Below, piece by piece: positions 8,583 through 17,151 of a stretch of 21,064 bases of DNA. Numbering within the stretch: position 1 is the first letter of the stretch; every line of letters begins with the position of its first letter. A program made the position numbers and the translations under genes. The notes under the pieces are model-generated. The model ran no database searches. It worked only from the letters and a program-made list of their open reading frames with translations, and was not told where the DNA came from. Where the stretch lies: contig JALVDQ010000449.1 in the NCBI GenBank assembly GCA_027008885.1, positions 1 to 21,064 of the forward strand, in the 5' to 3' direction. Source of the DNA: Thiotrichaceae bacterium (GTDB lineage: Bacteria > Pseudomonadota > Gammaproteobacteria > Thiotrichales > Thiotrichaceae).

Positions 8583-10340
8583 ATGGCAACAGGATACATA
8601 CCACGCGAGTTTATTGATGATCTGCTGGTTCGCGCAGATGTTGTCGAGGTGATCAATGCGCGTGTTCCGCTAAAAAAGAAGGGACGTGAATACACCGCCT
8701 GCTGCCCTTTTCATAATGAAAAAACGCCGTCATTTACGGTTAGCCCAAATAAACAGTTTTACCATTGTTTTGGCTGTGGCGTGCATGGTTCTGCGCTGGA
8801 CTTTCTGATGCAATATGAGCATCTTGATTTTGTCGAGGCAGTTGAATCTCTGGCAGATTCACTGGGGATGGCTGTTCCGCGAGAACATAGTGGACGAGGA
8901 CCAGACAAGAAACAAATCCAACGCACTAAAAATTTGTTTAGCCTGCTGCAAGAAGCGAATCAGTATTACCAGCAGCAACTAAAAAACACCCAAAAGGCGC
9001 TGGATTATCTGAATCGGCGTGATTTGAGTGATGAGATTATTCAGCGTTTCAAGCTTGGTTATGCTCCGGCGGGCTGGGACAATGCGCTTAAATTATTCTC
9101 AAAAAGCTATTCTGATCAGCAGTTGGCTGATTCGGGCTTAATTGTTTACAGAGAAGAAGAACACAAAAAATATGACCGCTACCGGGATCGTATTATGTTT
9201 CCGATCCGCAATCGCAAGGGGCAGGTGATTGGTTTTGGTGGACGGGTGCTGGGAGATGACAAGCCAAAATACATTAATTCTCCAGAAACGCCGGTTTTTC
9301 ATAAAGGTTCCGAGCTTTATGGCTTTTACGAGGCGCGTTTAAATACCCAAAAACTGGAGCGCATCATAGTCGTCGAAGGTTATATGGACGTGATTGCGCT
9401 GGCGCAATTCGGTGTATCTTATGCGGTGGCGACGCTTGGCACGGCAACCACCCCGGATCATATCAAGCAATTATTCAGGGCAGTGCCCGAAATAATCTTC
9501 TGTTTTGATGGCGACAGGGCAGGGCGCGAGGCTGCCTGGCGCGCCCTGGAAAATGCCATGCCAATGATTCAGGATGGCAAGGAAATCCGCTTTTTGTTTT
9601 TACCAGAGGGGGAAGACCCGGATACTCAAATCCGCAAGATTGGCAAGGAAAAATTTGAAGCCTCGTTTGAAGAAGCTGTTTCACTGACAAGCTATTTTGT
9701 GGAAAAATTAAAAGAGCGTTTTAATATTGCCTCTGATGAAGGCAGGGCACGTTTTTTGACTGAAGCATCAAAAAACCTGAAAACCATGCCGGATACGCTA
9801 ATTAAAGACCAGCTACTCAAGCGCCTGGCAAAACTGACCAATGTCGATATAAGCACATTGAATCGCCGCCATATAATCAATGCTCCCGAAAAAACTGAAC
9901 CCGCTGCGGACTTCACACGTCTAAGCAAGCATGAAGTCAGCAAGACGCCTGTTCGCTATGCCATTAGCCTGTTGCTGTTCAAGCCATCTCTGGTTAATTA
10001 TATTGAAAATTTTGAACATATCGCGCTTTCAGAACTGCCAGGATCAGATTTATTGACTACACTCATTGAAACAATACAGGAGAGTCCCCAAATTAATGCA
10101 GCGGCTCTCCTTGAACGGTGGAGAAATACCGAATTTGAAGCCCCGTTGACACACTTGATGAAGTGGCAAGCAGAAACAGACGATGAAGAGGTTCTGCGTT
10201 GCGAACTCCAGGACTGCCTACGACAAATTCGTAAACGGGCTAATGAAAAAAAAATCGAAACGTTATTACATCGCAGTAGCACAGTTGGTTTAAATAAACA
10301 GGAAACAGAAGAGTTGGCTTTTTTGTTAAGAAATCGTTGA
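8583..10340 (+). CDS. dnaG: DNA primase
   Basis: Synthesises RNA primers at the replication fork, acting with the DnaB helicase. The length is 585 residues against 581 in E. coli. The CHC2 zinc finger uses Cys41, His44, Cys62 and Cys65. The TOPRIM catalytic core has Glu265 in VVEGYMDV and Asp309/Asp311 in FDGDRAG, at the same numbering as E. coli. The C-terminal part (about 430-585) is the helicase-interaction domain and is more variable. No Shine-Dalgarno sequence is visible before the ATG at 8583, but MATGYIPREFIDDLL is a normal primase N-terminus. rpoD follows after 290 bp, as in the classical macromolecular synthesis operon, but rpsU is not upstream; repeats and gltBD occupy that place. 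Confidence 0.97.
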   Translation: MATGYIPREFIDDLLVRADVVEVINARVPLKKKGREYTACCPFHNEKTPSFTVSPNKQFYHCFGCGVHGSALDFLMQYEHLDFVEAVESLADSLGMAVPREHSGRGPDKKQIQRTKNLFSLLQEANQYYQQQLKNTQKALDYLNRRDLSDEIIQRFKLGYAPAGWDNALKLFSKSYSDQQLADSGLIVYREEEHKKYDRYRDRIMFPIRNRKGQVIGFGGRVLGDDKPKYINSPETPVFHKGSELYGFYEARLNTQKLERIIVVEGYMDVIALAQFGVSYAVATLGTATTPDHIKQLFRAVPEIIFCFDGDRAGREAAWRALENAMPMIQDGKEIRFLFLPEGEDPDTQIRKIGKEKFEASFEEAVSLTSYFVEKLKERFNIASDEGRARFLTEASKNLKTMPDTLIKDQLLKRLAKLTNVDISTLNRRHIINAPEKTEPAADFTRLSKHEVSKTPVRYAISLLLFKPSLVNYIENFEHIALSELPGSDLLTTLIETIQESPQINAAALLERWRNTEFEAPLTHLMKWQAETDDEEVLRCELQDCLRQIRKRANEKKIETLLHRSSTVGLNKQETEELAFLLRNR

Positions 10341-10630
10341 TTTCAGTAATTTACAGATTCAGAGCCAATCCGGGAAAAAGCCCTCTCAATGTAGGTATTT
10401 TTACTGACAATAATTGTGCTACAATGGTGGATTAACATTTTTTTACAGAATGATAACCATACAAACTTGTTCACATTAATCCCTGTTTTCATATAAGAAC
10501 CTGTCTGCAAGTCTGAGTCGCAGATTCAGGTAAATAATTTGGGTGGATGCAATTTGAATATCACCTAAACAGAAGAAAACCAGGAAAACAGCGCAACAAG
10601 CTTAAGTATGAAAAAGGCATAAAATTATTT
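10341..10630 (+). other. dnaG-rpoD intergenic leader
   Basis: 290 bp without a supported gene. TACAAT at 10420-10425 and TATAAG at 10492-10497 are possible -10 boxes, but their -35 partners are poor or badly spaced, so I do not call a promoter. The region ends with the hairpin at 10499-10531. Confidence 0.4.
10499..10531. repeat. Hairpin related to the GAACCTGTC element family
   Basis: ACCTGTCTGC (10499-10508) pairs with GCAGATTCAGGT (10520-10531) with a 2-base bulge, around the loop AAGTCTGAGTC. It is preceded by GA, giving the GAACCTGTC end seen at 13959 and, in reverse, at 2017. It is a short relative of the elements at 1953-2017 and 13959-14013, sitting 100 bp before the rpoD start. Confidence 0.5.
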
Positions 10631-12622
10631 ATGAGCAAAGAAAACATTCCAGAAAACAAGCAAGATACGCCAGAGCAGGAAACTGCACTGCCTGAACAGG
10701 AAGCAGCACTTGAAACAGAGTCACTTGAAACAGAGTCACCTGAACAGGAAGCATCTCAGGAAAACCAGCAAGCTTCAGGCTTAAAGCTGTTGATTCTCAA
10801 GGGTAAGGAACAGGGTTTTCTGACTTATACTGAAGTTAACGACCATCTGCCTGATACCATTGTTGACCCTGAGCAAATCGAAGAAATCGTCACCATGATC
10901 GGCGACATGGGTATCAAGGTCTACGAAAAAGCGCCGGATGAAGACAGCCTGGTACTGGCGGAAGAAACTACCGAAGCTGACGATGAAGCCGTCGAAGCGG
11001 CAGCAGCCGTCTTAACCAGCGTCGATAATGATTTTGGTCGCACCACAGATCCGGTACGCATGTATATGCGTGAAATGGGAACGGTTGAATTACTGACGCG
11101 TGAAGGTGAAATACAGATCGCAATTCGTATTGAAGAAGGCTTGTACGAAGTGCTGACCGCGCTCTCACACTTCCCCGCATCTGCTGAATACCTGCTTGAT
11201 TTTTATAGAAAAGTTGAAGCAGGAGAAAAGCGTTTAACCGATTTGATCATTGATTTTGTTGATCCTGATGCGGAGCGCCATGTTATCCCTGAGCCAGCAC
11301 CTATCGTGACCGCCGAAGCCAAGGAAGCAGAGGCGAAAAAAGCAGAGGCAGCCAGGGCAGCGGGTGAAGAGGAAGAAGAAATTATTGAAGATACCGGACC
11401 TGATCCTGAAATAGCGCGTGAGAAATTTGCTGAATTAAATGATCTCTATGTGCAAGCCTGTCAGGCATGTGAAAACAATGATTTTGAACTTTATAAAGAA
11501 ATCCGTAACAAGCAAAGCCGCAAATTACTGGAATTTAAATTGACGCAACCGGTTATTGATGAGCTGGGAGCACAGCTACATTCTATTATCAGTAGAATCC
11601 GTGGTCACGAGCGCCAGATAATGAAACTTTGTGTGCAAAAGGCAGCGATGCCACGCAAGGATTTTATTAACAGCTTCCCAAAGAACGAAACCGATTTAAA
11701 CTGGCTGGACAACTACATCGAAAAAAATCCTGGTCAGGCAGAAAGTCTCCTGCCATTTAAAGAAGATGTCCTGTTTAATCAGGGGCAATTAATGAAAATC
11801 GAAAAAGACACCGGTTTGACCATTACCCAAATCAAGGAGATCAACCGGACTGTTTCAGTCGGTGAAGCCAAAGCGCGTCGCGCCAAAAAAGAAATGGTCG
11901 AAGCCAACCTGCGCCTGGTAATATCAATTGCCAAGAAATACACCAACCGTGGTTTGCAATTCCTTGATTTGATTCAGGAAGGCAATATCGGTCTAATGAA
12001 AGCAGTTGACAAGTTTGAATACCGGCGTGGTTACAAGTTTTCAACCTATGCAACCTGGTGGATACGCCAGGCGATAACCCGTTCGATAGCGGATCAGGCG
12101 AGAACCATTCGTATCCCGGTACACATGATCGAAACGATTAACAAGCTCAATCGTGTTTCACGCAAGCTCTTGCAGGAAAAAGGACGCGAAGGTACTCCGG
12201 AAGAGCTGGCAGCAGAAATGGATATGCCCGAAGACAAGGTTCGCAAGGTTATGAAAATAGCCAAAGAACCGATTTCCATGGAAACACCAATAGGTGACGA
12301 CGAAGACTCCTCCCTGGGTGATTTTATTGAAGACAGCAATGTGCAATCACCCGTTGATTCTGCAACATCCAACGGTCTTGGTGAAAGCACGCGTCAGGTA
12401 CTCAGCAGCCTCACGCCACGCGAAGCCAAGGTGCTGCGGATGCGTTTCGGCATAGACATGAATACCGATCACACCCTCGAAGAAGTGGGCAAGCAGTTTG
12501 ATGTCACCCGTGAGCGTATCCGCCAGATTGAAGCCAAGGCACTGAGAAAACTACGCCATCCAAGTCGTTCAGACATGCTGCGCAGCTTCCTCGAAATGGA
12601 TAAAGACCCGGGAATGACTTAG
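10631..12622 (+). CDS. rpoD: RNA polymerase primary sigma factor (sigma-70)
   Basis: The housekeeping sigma factor directs core polymerase to -35/-10 promoters. I choose the ATG at 10631 (663 residues), since [10 protein letters not shown] begins a sensible N-terminus; an in-frame ATG at 10547 would add 28 basic residues not expected in the family. Residues 1 to about 45 are a Glu/Gln-rich extension before region 1.1 ([20 protein letters not shown]). The non-conserved region between 1.2 and 2 is present with acidic stretches. Region 2 starts near Glu424 ([18 protein letters not shown], then [20 protein letters not shown], split by the -10-recognition helix). The region 4.2 helix-turn-helix starts near Asp613 ([20 protein letters not shown]). 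An upstream AAAAGG lies rather far from the start. The tRNA gene follows. Confidence 0.97.
   Translation: MSKENIPENKQDTPEQETALPEQEAALETESLETESPEQEASQENQQASGLKLLILKGKEQGFLTYTEVNDHLPDTIVDPEQIEEIVTMIGDMGIKVYEKAPDEDSLVLAEETTEADDEAVEAAAAVLTSVDNDFGRTTDPVRMYMREMGTVELLTREGEIQIAIRIEEGLYEVLTALSHFPASAEYLLDFYRKVEAGEKRLTDLIIDFVDPDAERHVIPEPAPIVTAEAKEAEAKKAEAARAAGEEEEEIIEDTGPDPEIAREKFAELNDLYVQACQACENNDFELYKEIRNKQSRKLLEFKLTQPVIDELGAQLHSIISRIRGHERQIMKLCVQKAAMPRKDFINSFPKNETDLNWLDNYIEKNPGQAESLLPFKEDVLFNQGQLMKIEKDTGLTITQIKEINRTVSVGEAKARRAKKEMVEANLRLVISIAKKYTNRGLQFLDLIQEGNIGLMKAVDKFEYRRGYKFSTYATWWIRQAITRSIADQARTIRIPVHMIETINKLNRVSRKLLQEKGREGTPEELAAEMDMPEDKVRKVMKIAKEPISMETPIGDDEDSSLGDFIEDSNVQSPVDSATSNGLGESTRQVLSSLTPREAKVLRMRFGIDMNTDHTLEEVGKQFDVTRERIRQIEAKALRKLRHPSRSDMLRSFLEMDKDPGMT
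10709..10738 (+). repeat. 15-bp tandem duplication inside rpoD
   Basis: CTTGAAACAGAGTCA occurs twice in a row (10709-10723 and 10724-10738), encoding LETES twice. The flanking CTGAACAGGAAGCA also occurs twice (about 10692 and 10740). The duplication is in frame and confined to the N-terminal extension before region 1.1. Confidence 0.8.
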
Positions 12623-12637
12623 GAGTCTGTTCGACAA

Positions 12638-12649
12638 GAGTATATACTC
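12638..12649. repeat. Perfect 12-bp palindrome between rpoD and the tRNA promoter
   Basis: GAGTATATACTC, 15 bp after the rpoD stop and 10 bp before the -35 box of the tRNA promoter. It could be an operator-like site; its shortness and AT content also allow chance. Confidence 0.35.
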
Positions 12650-12659
12650 GTATCAGCCC

Positions 12660-12687
12660 TTGATCCTGACTCAAAGGCTTGTATAAT
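12660..12687 (+). promoter_or_regulatory. Sigma-70 promoter of the tRNA gene
   Basis: TTGATC (12660-12665) and a perfect TATAAT (12682-12687) are separated by 16 bp. The bases after the -10 box (ACGCGCCTCG) form a GC-rich discriminator, the type linked in stable-RNA promoters to stringent control by ppGpp/DksA. The tRNA begins at 12715, so transcription should start about 15-20 bases upstream of the mature 5' end. Confidence 0.7.
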
Positions 12688-12714
12688 ACGCGCCTCGTTT
12701 GTACTAAAAAAACA

Positions 12715-12791
<77 letters not shown>

Positions 12792-12797
12792 GATATA

Positions 12798-12832
12798 ACG
12801 CCTCATCAAGCTATTGATGAGGCGTTTTTATT
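12798..12832 (+). terminator. Intrinsic terminator of the tRNA gene
   Basis: A perfect 12-bp stem, ACGCCTCATCAA/TTGATGAGGCGT, with a GCTA tetraloop is followed directly by TTTTATTT. It begins 7 bases after the CCA end. It is the clearest terminator in the window. Confidence 0.93.
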
Positions 12833-13062
12833 TGCATTCCCTGCGAAAAACAATGGTGCCAATAATTATTTGAACTATACTCGTTGAAATATACTCAAAG
12901 ATTTTATAAGGGTTTGAGTACCATAATAAATCTGGCAAAGTTTTGTTTTCCTGTTTTTGCGGAAGTCAGAAATTAGGGGGTGCGATAATAAATCCAGCAA
13001 TTATTACGTCGTCTCCAAGCTCAAAATTGTTGGGTTTATAATTAAATTATAATATACTTATA
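12833..13062. other. AT-rich spacer between tRNA terminator and transglycosylase gene
   Basis: No gene seen. It contains two similar 16-mers, ATAATAAATCTGGCAA (12923-12938) and ATAATAAATCCAGCAA (12985-13000), and TATACTC twice near 12885-12905. No convincing promoter for the downstream gene. Confidence 0.4.
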
Positions 13063-13092
13063 TACCCATCCCCCCTGTTTTTTATACTTTTT
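13063..13092 (+). repeat. Solo copy of the conserved C-rich end box
   Basis: An exact TACCCATCCCCCCTGTTTTT at 13063-13082 plus an ATACTTTTT-type tail, as at 8471. It ends about 30 bp before the start of the transglycosylase gene and reads toward it. No palindrome or heptamer part accompanies it. Confidence 0.8.
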
Positions 13093-13121
13093 AAACTTAT
13101 TAACAAGTGATTGATACTATC

Positions 13122-13952
13122 GTGAAAAATTTATTTGTTGTTTTTTCAACCTTTATAACATTGTTCCTGGCGAGTTCAAGTCACGCTGTGAGCATGAGTG
13201 AAGCGGATAGTATGGCTAATTTACAGCTTGCCATGTTGACTCTTTCCAGAGAGGAGTCTTTTGTGTCTTCTGGAAAAGTTAAGGCTACGCGCAAAAAGGC
13301 TAATCGCTCAAAGAAAAAAGCGAACAAGGCGTTTACACCAACAGATAAACCAAAGGAGCAATATCCAGAAAACTGTTTAACCTGGTCAGCGGCTCAAATA
13401 AATACAAAAGCCAAAAAACACAATCAGGTTATTCTTAAATACTCCCGCCAGCACCGGATTGACAGCAACCTTGTGAAGTCGATTATTACTGCTGAATCCT
13501 GTTTTAGAACCAGGGCATTGTCAAATAAAGGGGCAAAAGGCTTAATGCAGCTTATTCCTGATACCGCCGAACGCTTTGGGGTTAAGGAAATTTATGATGC
13601 TGAGCAGAATATTCTTGCAGGAACCAAATATTTAAGGTTTCTGCTTGATCGTTATAAAGGTGACCTGAAGAAAGCCATAGCAGCCTATAACGCCGGTGAA
13701 GGTGCGGTTGACAAGTATAAAGGCATCCCTCCTTACCGCGAAACCAGAAATTATGTAGAAAATGTGTTAAAGGTTTATCGCCTTTTGAAACCGAAAAAAA
13801 GAACAAAAAAAGTAAAAAAAGCTAAAAAAATCGTAAAAACAAGAAAAAAGCGAGTGCATGTAGTCTATCAGCCACCCAAGCTGGGCGGTAAACCAGGGCG
13901 GCATGGCTGGCAATATAACCGTCGTCTGGCACCACAGCTTTACAAGCATTAA
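13122..13952 (+). CDS. Secreted SLT-family lytic murein transglycosylase
   Basis: A 276-residue protein of the soluble lytic transglycosylase-like (goose-type lysozyme fold) family, which cleaves peptidoglycan to 1,6-anhydro products. I choose GTG 13122 because it gives a classical signal peptide, KNLFVVFSTFITLFLASS followed by SHA; an in-frame GTG at 13107 is the alternative. Neither has a visible RBS. The SLT domain covers about 103-218: catalytic Glu125 in ITAESCF, the GLMQLIPDTAERFG motif, and AYNAGEGAV at 188-196. A Lys-rich linker lies between the signal peptide and the domain, and a strongly basic tail at 223-246 is rich in KK pairs, encoded by a series of A-runs (13790-13850). The basic segments could hold the protein on anionic wall or envelope polymers (inference). 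No lipobox. Monocistronic in appearance. Confidence 0.88.
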   Translation: MKNLFVVFSTFITLFLASSSHAVSMSEADSMANLQLAMLTLSREESFVSSGKVKATRKKANRSKKKANKAFTPTDKPKEQYPENCLTWSAAQINTKAKKHNQVILKYSRQHRIDSNLVKSIITAESCFRTRALSNKGAKGLMQLIPDTAERFGVKEIYDAEQNILAGTKYLRFLLDRYKGDLKKAIAAYNAGEGAVDKYKGIPPYRETRNYVENVLKVYRLLKPKKRTKKVKKAKKIVKTRKKRVHVVYQPPKLGGKPGRHGWQYNRRLAPQLYKH

Positions 13953-13958
13953 GCATTA

Positions 13959-14013
13959 GAACCTGTCTGGAGAAATAGAGAGTCTGCTACGACTCATATT
14001 CACGGAGAGGTTC
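13959..14013. repeat. MITE-like hairpin element, copy 2
   Basis: GAACCTGTCTGG (13959-13970) and ACGGAGAGGTTC (14002-14013) form imperfect outer arms. The interior contains GAGAGTCTGCTACGACTC and CATATTC, which match the reverse complement of the element at 1953-2017 except for about 15 missing bases. It starts 6 bp after the transglycosylase stop and ends 70 bp before ribE. Confidence 0.6.
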
Positions 14014-14083
14014 TTAAATAACACTTCCACTATTGCGCTCCCTGGTAGATAATACCCAGCCCTTAAAACCCCACGCGCATAAT

Positions 14084-14734
14084 ATGTTTACAGGAATTAT
14101 CCAGGCGATTGGCAAAATCGCTGATTTACAGCCCAAAGGTGGCGACATGGCACTGACTGTCAATACTGGCAAGTTGCCAATGGCAGACGTTGAACTGGGT
14201 GACAGTATTGCAGTCAACGGTGTCTGTTTAACCGCGATCGCCCTGAGTGAATCCGGTTTTAGCGCAGATGTCTCGCGTGAAACGCTCTCTTTAACCTCAT
14301 TGGGTGCCTTGTCCAAAGGCTCTGAAGTCAATCTTGAAAAAGCACTGACACTGCAAACCCGCCTCGGTGGTCATCTGGTCAGCGGGCATGTGGACGGTCT
14401 GGGTGAAGTTAAGTCGCGTCATCACGATGCCCGGTCAGAACGCTTTGTAATTGCAGCCCCGAGTGACATTTCCCGCTATATTGCGACCAAAGGCTCGATA
14501 ACGGTTGATGGTGTCAGCCTTACAGTGAACAAGGTAAATGGCGCCGAATTTGAAATTAATATCGTGCCGCATACCATCGAAGAAACCATTATCAGCCATT
14601 ATCAGGCGGGTACCAAAGTAAATCTTGAAGTTGATGTGGTGGCACGCTATCTTGAGCGACTGATTCAGGGTGGAGCACTGCAGCAAAGTTCTTCCGGTAT
14701 TACAGAAGCGTTTCTTGCAGAGAATGGTTTTTAG
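14084..14734 (+). CDS. ribE: Riboflavin synthase, alpha chain
   Basis: Dismutates two 6,7-dimethyl-8-ribityllumazine molecules into riboflavin and a pyrimidine that is recycled to RibH. The 216-residue length is normal. MFTGIIQ at 14084 is the canonical N-terminus, so an earlier in-frame TTG (14033) is rejected. Two tandem lumazine-binding barrels are visible: the first with VNGVCLT (about 62-68) and SRETL, the second with GHVDG (about 103-107), VDGVSLTVN and PHTIEETI. It is the first gene of the rib cluster, 30 bp before ribB(A), with no clear Shine-Dalgarno sequence. No FMN riboswitch signature is visible upstream; a hairpin repeat occupies that place. Confidence 0.97.
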   Translation: MFTGIIQAIGKIADLQPKGGDMALTVNTGKLPMADVELGDSIAVNGVCLTAIALSESGFSADVSRETLSLTSLGALSKGSEVNLEKALTLQTRLGGHLVSGHVDGLGEVKSRHHDARSERFVIAAPSDISRYIATKGSITVDGVSLTVNKVNGAEFEINIVPHTIEETIISHYQAGTKVNLEVDVVARYLERLIQGGALQQSSSGITEAFLAENGF

Positions 14735-14764
14735 AGGCTCTTACAAAATATAATTTATCAAAAT

Positions 14765-15868
14765 ATGAAATTTAACAGTATTGAAGAAATAATAGAAGAT
14801 CTTGCCGCAGGCAAAATGGTCATTATCGTGGATGATGAAGACCGTGAAAATGAAGGCGATTTTCTTATGGCAGCCTCCAAGGTGCGCCCTGAAGATATTA
14901 ACTTTATGGCAACTCACGGACGTGGGCTGGTGTGTATGCCGATTACCGCAGAGCGTTGCAAACAGTTGAACCTGCCTTTAATGGTCGCTGAAAATAACGA
15001 AGAATTTGCCACCAATTTTACAATTTCAATCGAAGCGGCGGAAGGCGTAACCACAGGGATTTCAGCCTATGATCGCGCCCTCACAATACGCGCGGCGGTG
15101 GCACCTGATGCAAATAAAGACAGCATCGTGCAGCCAGGACATATTTTTCCCTTAATGGCACAGCCAGGCGGAGTGCTGACTCGCGCAGGTCACACAGAAG
15201 CAGGTTGTGATCTGGCGCGACTTGCAGGGCTGGAACCTGCCGCTGCCATAGTTGAAATTTTAAATGAAGACGGCAGCATGGCGCGCCGCGATGACCTGTT
15301 TAAAATAGCGCAGCAACATAATCTGAAAATTGGCACCATTGAAGATTTAATTCGCTACCGTGTGCAAAATGAAAAAACAGTACGCCGTGAGCACGAAGTC
15401 GTAATGAACACAGAATTTGGTGAATTTAAGGTCATTGCCTATTCGGATGATGCCAGTAACCAGACTCACCTGGCACTCGTAAAAGGCGAAGTTCCCACGG
15501 ATCATCCGGCTCTGGTAAGGGTGCATATTGAAGACCCGCTGTGCGACGTGCTTTCCCTGGATGAAAAAGGCTGTGGCTGGCCACTGCGGGATGTTATGCG
15601 TACCATGGATGAGGAAGGTGAGGGCGTTATCGTGGTATTGCGTGGAAACTGCCAGACCAATTTACTGGATCGCCTCAGGGAAGTGGATGAAAACCATGAG
15701 CGAGAACCAGAAAAAAATGATTCACCTTCCGAACTTAAAACATTTGGAATTGGCGCGCAGATTTTAAGTGATCTTGGGGTCGCCAAAATGCGCGTAATGA
15801 GTGCCCCCATGCAGTTACATGGATTAGCAGGGTTTGGGCTTGAAATTGTTGAATATGTTAGAAAATAG
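14765..15868 (+). CDS. ribB: 3,4-dihydroxy-2-butanone-4-phosphate synthase with degenerate GTP cyclohydrolase II domain
   Basis: The N-terminal half converts ribulose 5-phosphate to the four-carbon riboflavin precursor. Active-site and metal motifs are intact: [10 protein letters not shown] at 23-32, THGRG at 50-54 and [10 protein letters not shown] at 140-149. The C-terminal half (about 208-367) is homologous in layout to GTP cyclohydrolase II, but the zinc-site stretch CLTGD...RCDCG of active enzymes reads IEDPLCDV...EKGCGW (255-272), and the RQEGRG motif is replaced by RGNCQT. It is therefore a RibBA-type fusion expected to have only RibB activity, a form known in several Proteobacteria, which then need a separate RibA. 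The total of 367 residues matches the bifunctional length. ribH follows 13 bp downstream. Confidence 0.93.
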   Translation: MKFNSIEEIIEDLAAGKMVIIVDDEDRENEGDFLMAASKVRPEDINFMATHGRGLVCMPITAERCKQLNLPLMVAENNEEFATNFTISIEAAEGVTTGISAYDRALTIRAAVAPDANKDSIVQPGHIFPLMAQPGGVLTRAGHTEAGCDLARLAGLEPAAAIVEILNEDGSMARRDDLFKIAQQHNLKIGTIEDLIRYRVQNEKTVRREHEVVMNTEFGEFKVIAYSDDASNQTHLALVKGEVPTDHPALVRVHIEDPLCDVLSLDEKGCGWPLRDVMRTMDEEGEGVIVVLRGNCQTNLLDRLREVDENHEREPEKNDSPSELKTFGIGAQILSDLGVAKMRVMSAPMQLHGLAGFGLEIVEYVRK

Positions 15869-15881
15869 GGGATAGATCAAA

Positions 15882-16358
15882 ATGAGTAATATTAAAGAAC
15901 TGGCAGGAGATTTTAATCCGGGGGAAGCAAAATTTGCGCTTGCAGTAGCACGATTTAATTCGTTTATCGTAGAAAGCCTGCTGGAAGGTGCCGTTGATGC
16001 ACTGCAACGTCACGGTGTAAAAGATGACTGTATAGAAATCGTGCGAGTACCGGGCGCATTTGAGTTGCCTGTCATCGTTCAGGCAATGGCAAACAGCGGC
16101 AAGTATCAGTCGGTTATCGCATTAGGTGCGGTAATTCGGGGCAGCACCCCACATTTTGATATTGTTGCCGATGCCTCGGCAAAAGGTCTGTCGAGTATTG
16201 CTCTGGCAAGCGGATTACCGATCATAAACGGTATTCTGACAACCGATTCGATAGAACAGGCAATCGAACGCGCGGGTACAAAAGCCGGAAACAAGGGCGC
16301 AGAAGCCGCTGTCACCGCAATTGAAATGGTTTCACTGCTAAACAAGTTTAATAAATAG
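15882..16358 (+). CDS. ribH: 6,7-dimethyl-8-ribityllumazine synthase
   Basis: Condenses the RibB product with the pyrimidine diamine to give the substrate of RibE. The length is 158 residues. Family motifs include [21 protein letters not shown] (about 56-63), [12 protein letters not shown] with the catalytic His91, [16 protein letters not shown] and [11 protein letters not shown] good ribosome binding site, AGGGGAT at 15867-15872, overlaps the ribB(A) stop codon, so the two are likely translated together. The usual Glu/Ala between GAVIRG and TPHF is Ser here, a conservative change. Confidence 0.97.
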   Translation: MSNIKELAGDFNPGEAKFALAVARFNSFIVESLLEGAVDALQRHGVKDDCIEIVRVPGAFELPVIVQAMANSGKYQSVIALGAVIRGSTPHFDIVADASAKGLSSIALASGLPIINGILTTDSIEQAIERAGTKAGNKGAEAAVTAIEMVSLLNKFNK

Positions 16359-16389
16359 TAGTCAGCTATAAAGTAAAAGAAGACACAAA

Positions 16390-16845
16390 ATGGCTTTAGA
16401 CAAGAAAAAACGCTACATATCAGAGCGTCGGGTGGCTCGAAAACTGGCACTCATTGCTATTTACCAGTGGCAAATGACAGGCAATTCTTACGAGGAAATC
16501 TATCTGGGGTTCCTCGAAGACAAAGGTCTGTCTGAGGACATAAAAAAAGCAGACATGGCATTTTTTCAGTCAATTGTAAAATATCTCATGCAAAACACAG
16601 AAAAAGTAGACGCGACGCTAAAGCCATTTCTTGACCGCAAGCCACAACACCTGGATCAAATCGAACGCGCCGTTCTGCGCCTGGCGACCAGCGAACTCAT
16701 GCAACAACCTGAAATACCGACAGAAGTGATTGTAAGTGAATCGGTCAACCTGGCAAAAAAATTTGGCGCAGACCAGGCACACAAATTTATAAATGGCGTA
16801 CTCAACAAGGTGTGCGCAAAACTCAAATCTGCTGACAAAGCTTAA
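16390..16845 (+). CDS. nusB: Transcription antitermination factor
   Basis: NusB pairs with NusE (ribosomal protein S10) at boxA RNA to support rRNA antitermination. The 151-residue all-helical protein has the family features RRVARKLALIAIYQWQM near the N-terminus, HLDQIERAVLRLATSELM (about 86-103) and PTEVIVSESVNLAKKFG, with FINGVLNKV near the end. A purine-rich AAAAGAAGAC precedes the start. It lies 31 bp after ribH; ribH-nusB is a widely conserved pair. It is the last gene of the rib cluster; no simple terminator follows, only palindromic repeats before the convergent operon. Confidence 0.96.
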   Translation: MALDKKKRYISERRVARKLALIAIYQWQMTGNSYEEIYLGFLEDKGLSEDIKKADMAFFQSIVKYLMQNTEKVDATLKPFLDRKPQHLDQIERAVLRLATSELMQQPEIPTEVIVSESVNLAKKFGADQAHKFINGVLNKVCAKLKSADKA

Positions 16846-16863
16846 ACTCGGGTAGGGTCGTAG

Positions 16864-16890
16864 CCCGTATGAAGCCCCGCAGAATACGGG
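16864..16890. repeat. REP-like palindrome CCCGTAT/ATACGGG
   Basis: 7-bp arms (16864-16870 and 16884-16890) around GAAGCCCCGCAGA. It resembles the GTAGCCCG-type extragenic palindromes that are dispersed in many Proteobacteria and linked to RAYT (TnpA-REP) transposases. Located 18 bp after nusB. Confidence 0.55.
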
Positions 16891-16901
16891 ACAGAGCATG
16901 T

Positions 16902-17018
16902 AAAATATATCAAAAACAGGGGGGATGGGGGTCAGAGGACAGAAGACAGAGGACAGAGGACAGAGGACTGTTCCGTAGGTCGGGTTAGCCCAAGCGTAAC
17001 CCGACAAGATCGCGGCAC
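16902..17018 (-). repeat. Composite interspersed repeat, copy B (5 heptamers)
   Basis: Reverse orientation relative to copy A. AT-rich tail; end box at 16912-16931 (last two bases differ from the consensus); five heptamers at 16934-16968 (AGAGGAC, AGAAGAC, then AGAGGAC three times); TGTTCCGTAG; palindrome GTCGGGTTA/TAACCCGAC at 16979-17005; and GATCGCGGCAC. It has the most heptamers of the three copies. Confidence 0.8.
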
Positions 17019-17021
17019 TAT

Positions 17022-17047
17022 GTTGGATTACGCTACGCTAATCCAAC
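17022..17047. repeat. REP-like palindrome GTTGGATTA/TAATCCAAC
   Basis: Perfect 9-bp arms around CGCTACGC, followed by CTACG. A truncated, mutated version lies at 17154-17173 after copy C. This is a second palindrome type, distinct from GTCGGGTTA/TAACCCGAC, and it sits at the junction of copies B and C. Confidence 0.75.
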
Positions 17048-17053
17048 CTACGC

Positions 17054-17151
17054 AAAAATATATAAAAAACAGGGGGGATGGGTATCAGAAGACAGAAAGA
17101 CTGTCCCGCAGGTCGGGTTAGCCCAAGCGTAACCCGACAAGATCATGGCAC
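17054..17151 (-). repeat. Composite interspersed repeat, copy C (2 units)
   Basis: Same order and orientation as copy B, 153 bp away: AT tail, exact end box (17065-17084), one heptamer AGAAGAC plus an 8-base AGAAAGAC, TGTCCCGCAG, palindrome at 17112-17138, GATCATGGCAC. B and C look like a tandem duplication that later diverged in heptamer number. Confidence 0.8.

Noticed and set aside
10404..10425. CTGACA/TACAAT as an rpoD promoter
   Set aside because: The spacer is only about 10 bp, far from the 16-18 bp needed.
10547..10630. Upstream ATG of rpoD adding 28 residues
   Set aside because: GGGTGG directly abuts the ATG with no spacing, and the added basic segment is not typical of RpoD; the ATG at 10631 is preferred.
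13107..13121. Earlier GTG start for the transglycosylase
   Set aside because: The GTG at 13122 gives a textbook signal peptide beginning with a Lys; the extra five residues include an Asp ahead of it. Neither start has an RBS, so this stays uncertain.
14033..14083. TTG start extending ribE by 17 residues
   Set aside because: Riboflavin synthases begin with MFTGI-type sequence, found exactly at 14084.
13953..14083. FMN riboswitch upstream of ribE
   Set aside because: I looked for the conserved RFN blocks and stem pattern and saw none; the space is taken by a hairpin repeat.
16934..16968. Heptamer run considered as a CRISPR-like or phase-variable coding array
   Set aside because: The units are 7 bp with no spacers, no cas gene is near, and the run is in a non-coding gap.
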